Positions 61,205 to 64,000 of a stretch of 64,000 nucleotides of DNA are shown here, piece after piece; the stretch's first letter is position 1; every line of letters starts with the position of its first letter. This DNA is from Coriaria nepalensis (lineage: Eukaryota > Streptophyta > Magnoliopsida > Cucurbitales > Coriariaceae): contig CP114483.1 in the NCBI GenBank assembly GCA_027186245.1, positions 3,730,001-3,794,000 on the forward strand. The letters are read 5' to 3'. The translations under genes were made by a program, and so were the position numbers. Under the pieces are notes generated by a model, which was given only the letters and a program-made list of their open reading frames with translations, was not told where the DNA came from and made no database searches.

Positions 61205-61840
61205 TCATTGTCTTGAATTTGGGCCGATGTAATTCAATATTGTGCTCCATATGAATCCTTCAAACATCATATTGATATTCTCCATTTTGAAGTACTTGTT
61301 GTAGAGATGCTCCTTTCCTTGATATATCATACGATTGTGCACTTGATCTCCGTTTTGAAGTATTTGTTGTAGAGATGGATAAAAAGCTTGTTGAGTTTTC
61401 CAACCCTTTGTTCTTGACATTGATCAACGACATGTCATTCCATTTGAAATTGTTCATGATCAATATTTTAGGTATTGGATTCATCATGGGATTAAAATTT
61501 ATAGCATTTCTCGCTTGTTGAATTAATTCATCATAATCATAATTTTCAGCTATATTATAAATTTATAATGTTCCAAATATGGAAGTTGAGTATATGATGA
61601 GACAATATTTTGCTCCGAGTGTTCTCTAAATATCATACCATTATGGACTTGATCTCCATTTTGATGTTGTTGTAGTAGAGATGGATCAAAGCCATTGTGC
61701 ATTTTATCTCTGTTTCGATGTTGTTGTAGTAGAGACAGATCAAAACCATTGTGCACCAGGCAAGCCTGACAGGGTTTGGCCATCGTTCGGTTTCCTTTTG
61801 TACCAACAACCAAATTGTCTTGATTTTTTTTTTAACCATT
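61205..61840 (-). other. Minus-strand reading frames with an 18-residue repeat, unrecognised
   Basis: DNA at about 61638-61754 repeats with a 54-bp period (CCATTATGG at 61638, CCATTGTGC at 61692 and 61746), encoding SLLQQHQNGDQVHNGM and SLLQQHRNRDKMHNGF. A related pair near 61282-61380, spaced 68 bp, encodes SLQQILQNGDQVHNRM and SLQQVLQNGEYQYDV. Frames run 61550-61813, 61260-61487 and 61205-61420. Preserved wording in diverged copies suggests this was once coding, possibly the repeat tail of a transcription factor, but no domain is recognised and frame continuity is unclear. Confidence 0.4.
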
Positions 61841-63760
61841 TTTTAAAATTGTCATGATTTCATGCATGCCTTATTCGAGGTCGATTAGTTATCGGGCTAA
61901 AATAAAAATAATAATAAAAAATTGAAAGTCCAATCTAATTTATTTTTATATTTATCTAATTTATTTTTATATTTATAATATATGTTAATTTAATAAAAAA
62001 AAAAGGTAAATAAGAAAAGATAAATTTGCCCTTTGGAAAAGCGAATAGGTAATATGAGTGATATCAACAGGCTATAAGTGAATTGTTTCAACAGTCACTC
62101 AAAAATTTCGTGAAAAGACAAACTCGTTTTTGTTCCTAACAATCTAACCAATAGTAAATTTTTGTTCTAAAAATCATATTTCTTCCATGTGAGGTGATTT
62201 ATATACTTTTTTTCATCATTCCTCTTTCAATTTGTCATAAACTTCAAATAAATTTGTTTGTGAAGTTCATAATCGATGGTAAACTATTTAGTTTCTCGCC
62301 GAGCTCAATCATTTTTAAAACATATTTCCCAATAAGAGATTCATCTATCATTTTCATATGAAATAACTCCGTTGAGATATCATATCTCTTGATTTGACTA
62401 TTTGCACCCTATATCACGTATAAGTTGTCGATAATCTATATGGCGTGAAATTTTTCATAATTGATAAAGAATTATGTATAATCTTACATATCTATAACCA
62501 ACCATAATACTATATAAGATAACGAAACAATTTTCACACTTACATCACATATTAACTTATTTACTTACCTCTAATAATCCTTAAAATTTTAGTTATGAAT
62601 ATACTTTTCTCACTATGATTTTCATATATGTAGTAATACTTTTTTGTATATCTCCTTTATAGTTATGAATAAAAAAGAAATTCTATTTTTTTTTTTTTTT
62701 TCATATTTCTGATTTTTTTAAAAAAAAAAAAAGAAAAAGAAAAAGAAAATTTATTTTGGGGTGGTGATGAATGAAATGGTAAATTGTGTGAAAATTAAAA
62801 AATATTTTTTGTCCAAAAAATTATTAAACTATTAAAATATACAAATTAAGTAGAGAAATGAGTAAACAAATTTTGAGGTAAAGATCAAATATTTGAATTT
62901 TAAATTGACCCAAATGTAAGATGGGCAGCTCGTGATGCGAACCTAAGATGACTACGGCCCATATGAGAAGAGCATCGAGAGTAGAAAGAGAAAGAGAAAG
63001 AAGCGCAAGGTCGAACCTTTCTTTTTTATCTTGCCCGATTTCATCCTTACCGTAATTTCATCTGAGTCTCCTCTCTCCTCCATTTCTTCAGGTATGCTCT
63101 CTCTCTCTCTCTCTGTAGCTTTGTTCGGTTAGGTTAAATTTCTATCATTAGGTTAAATTTCGATTTCTGATTCCAGAATGTCTGCGGTCGATTGGTAAAT
63201 TTTTTAAGGAACATTGTCTTCTTTTTTATTCTAATTTTAACCTGATGATGGTGGTTTAATGATCAGATTTAAAGATCTGGTTTTGAAGTTCTGATTGGGA
63301 CATGTTTTAATCGATTTAGTCTCTTGGTGTATCATCTTTAGGATTTAATGGCGGTTTTGCTGAGTGTTAGGTGATTGGAAGCCTTGACTTGAAATTTTGA
63401 TATTGATGTGTGAAAATTCGATGATGAATTTGTATATAACATTTATTCTAGTGTTGGGTTTTGGTTTTATATGGGGAATCCAGGTCGAATTTCAACTAAG
63501 ATTCGTAGTTGTTTTGTGTTATGAAGTATGAGAATGGTTTCTGATAAATTAGATGTTCGAAGTTCTCGTTTTGCGTGTGAAAGGGAAATGAGGAGGAATT
63601 CATGGCCTTATCGGTTATACAAGTTTATGATATAAATGTTGATTTGTTTCCATTTTGTAGCAAGAAAATTTATAGATTAAAGCTGCTTAATGATTGTCCT
63701 ATTCTGCTACCCCCAATGCAGGAATACATATGACTCTATATTTTTAGTGTTTGAATAGAT
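61841..63760. other. AT-rich spacer, then 5' UTR and intron of the last gene
   Basis: 61841-62900 is AT-rich with T and A runs and no gene. From about 62970 purine-rich leader sequence appears, with a likely 5'-UTR donor TTCAG/GTATGC at 63091-63092 followed by a (CT)n run. The intron probably ends before the start at 63762, at TGCAG (63721) or TTTTAG (63746). If the former, a five-codon upstream ORF (ATG at 63729) precedes the main start. Confidence 0.5.
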
Positions 63761-63761
63761 C

Positions 63762-64000
63762 ATGGAGGAAGATCCAATAATGGAGGAGGAAGCTAGTTTT
63801 CCTGAAGTAGTACTTCACGAAAAGGAGGCAGGGATACAAGAAAGACAAGAAGATGAAGGGAAAGAAGAAAAAGAAAAGATTCTTGCTGAACAAGACAACA
63901 ATAAGAAAGAAGTAGAATCTCCTGCTGAAATGTCAAAACAGGTGGCTGCAAAGAAGAAAGTCTTGAAAACATCAAAGGTTAGAAGAAAGCTAGTAAAAAA
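63762..64000 (+). CDS. Acidic, lysine-rich protein, N-terminal part, unrecognised
   Basis: An open frame from ATG at 63762 to the window edge (79 codons). It begins MEEDPIMEEEASFPEVVLHE, then alternates Glu and Lys (KEEKEKILAEQ), with basic KKKVLKTSKVRRKL near the edge. Composition suggests a nuclear or coiled-coil protein. A possible donor (AAG/GTTAGA) occurs at about 63978. An intron-containing leader upstream supports a real gene start. No family can be named. Confidence 0.6.
   Translation, partial: MEEDPIMEEEASFPEVVLHEKEAGIQERQEDEGKEEKEKILAEQDNNKKEVESPAEMSKQVAAKKKVLKTSKVRRKLVK

Noticed and set aside
1..64000. CRISPR arrays, bacterial operons, rRNA and tRNA genes
   Set aside because: No spaced identical repeats, no prokaryotic gene arrangement, and no clover-leaf or rRNA sequence was noticed by eye.

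Overview
This is a gene-dense piece of a eudicot-type plant nuclear genome. The evidence is GT-AG introns, plant-only gene families (HASTY, SCD2, the plant DHQ dehydratase/shikimate dehydrogenase fusion, cytosolic CSD1 with a miR398-like site) and several plant Ty1/copia retrotransposons. The species cannot be named from the sequence alone. Exon boundaries were read by hand from splice signals, frame and recalled family sequence. The summed CDS lengths are multiples of three for HST, eIF2B-epsilon, PRP22, CSD1 and both shikimate-pathway genes.

Layout: (1) 1-1551, 3' end of a decayed copia element in the first visible intron of HST. (2) 1623-15858 (+), HASTY/exportin-5; its 6-kb intron 6538-12594 holds a 1.06-kb TRIM-like element and a decayed antisense copia element, both with target-site duplications. 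(3) 16777-27305 (-), eIF2B epsilon subunit, tail-to-tail with HST; one intron holds another copia element of the same family as the one at position 1. (4) 27.3-31.4 kb, AT-rich spacer with a degenerate DUF1985/Ulp1-protease-like gene. (5) 31476-35453 (+), PRP22/DHX8-type spliceosomal DEAH helicase. (6) 36078-37503 (-), cytosolic Cu/Zn superoxide dismutase; a miR398-like target is assembled across its 5'-UTR splice junction. (7) 38780-43174 (-), SCD2-like coiled-coil protein with two unusual introns. (8) 44.3-52.4 kb, an old solo LTR, then a FRIGIDA-like pseudogene split by a young, coding-intact copia element. (9) 53744-57034 and 57925-60758 (+), a tandem pair of DHQ dehydratase/shikimate dehydrogenase genes. 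The downstream copy looks canonical. The upstream copy has lost the dehydratase catalytic His and has changed the SDH substrate and cofactor motifs, which suggests an NAD-dependent quinate dehydrogenase. (10) 60.8-64 kb, AT-rich spacer with an 18-residue-repeat reading frame, then the start of an acidic/lysine-rich gene running off the window.

Most genes are unrelated housekeeping functions: miRNA export, translation initiation, splicing, superoxide removal and membrane trafficking. The functional cluster is the shikimate/quinate tandem pair. The strongest leads are that diverged pair, the split miR398 site, the young copia element without a recognisable primer binding site, and the non-canonical introns in the SCD2-like gene.
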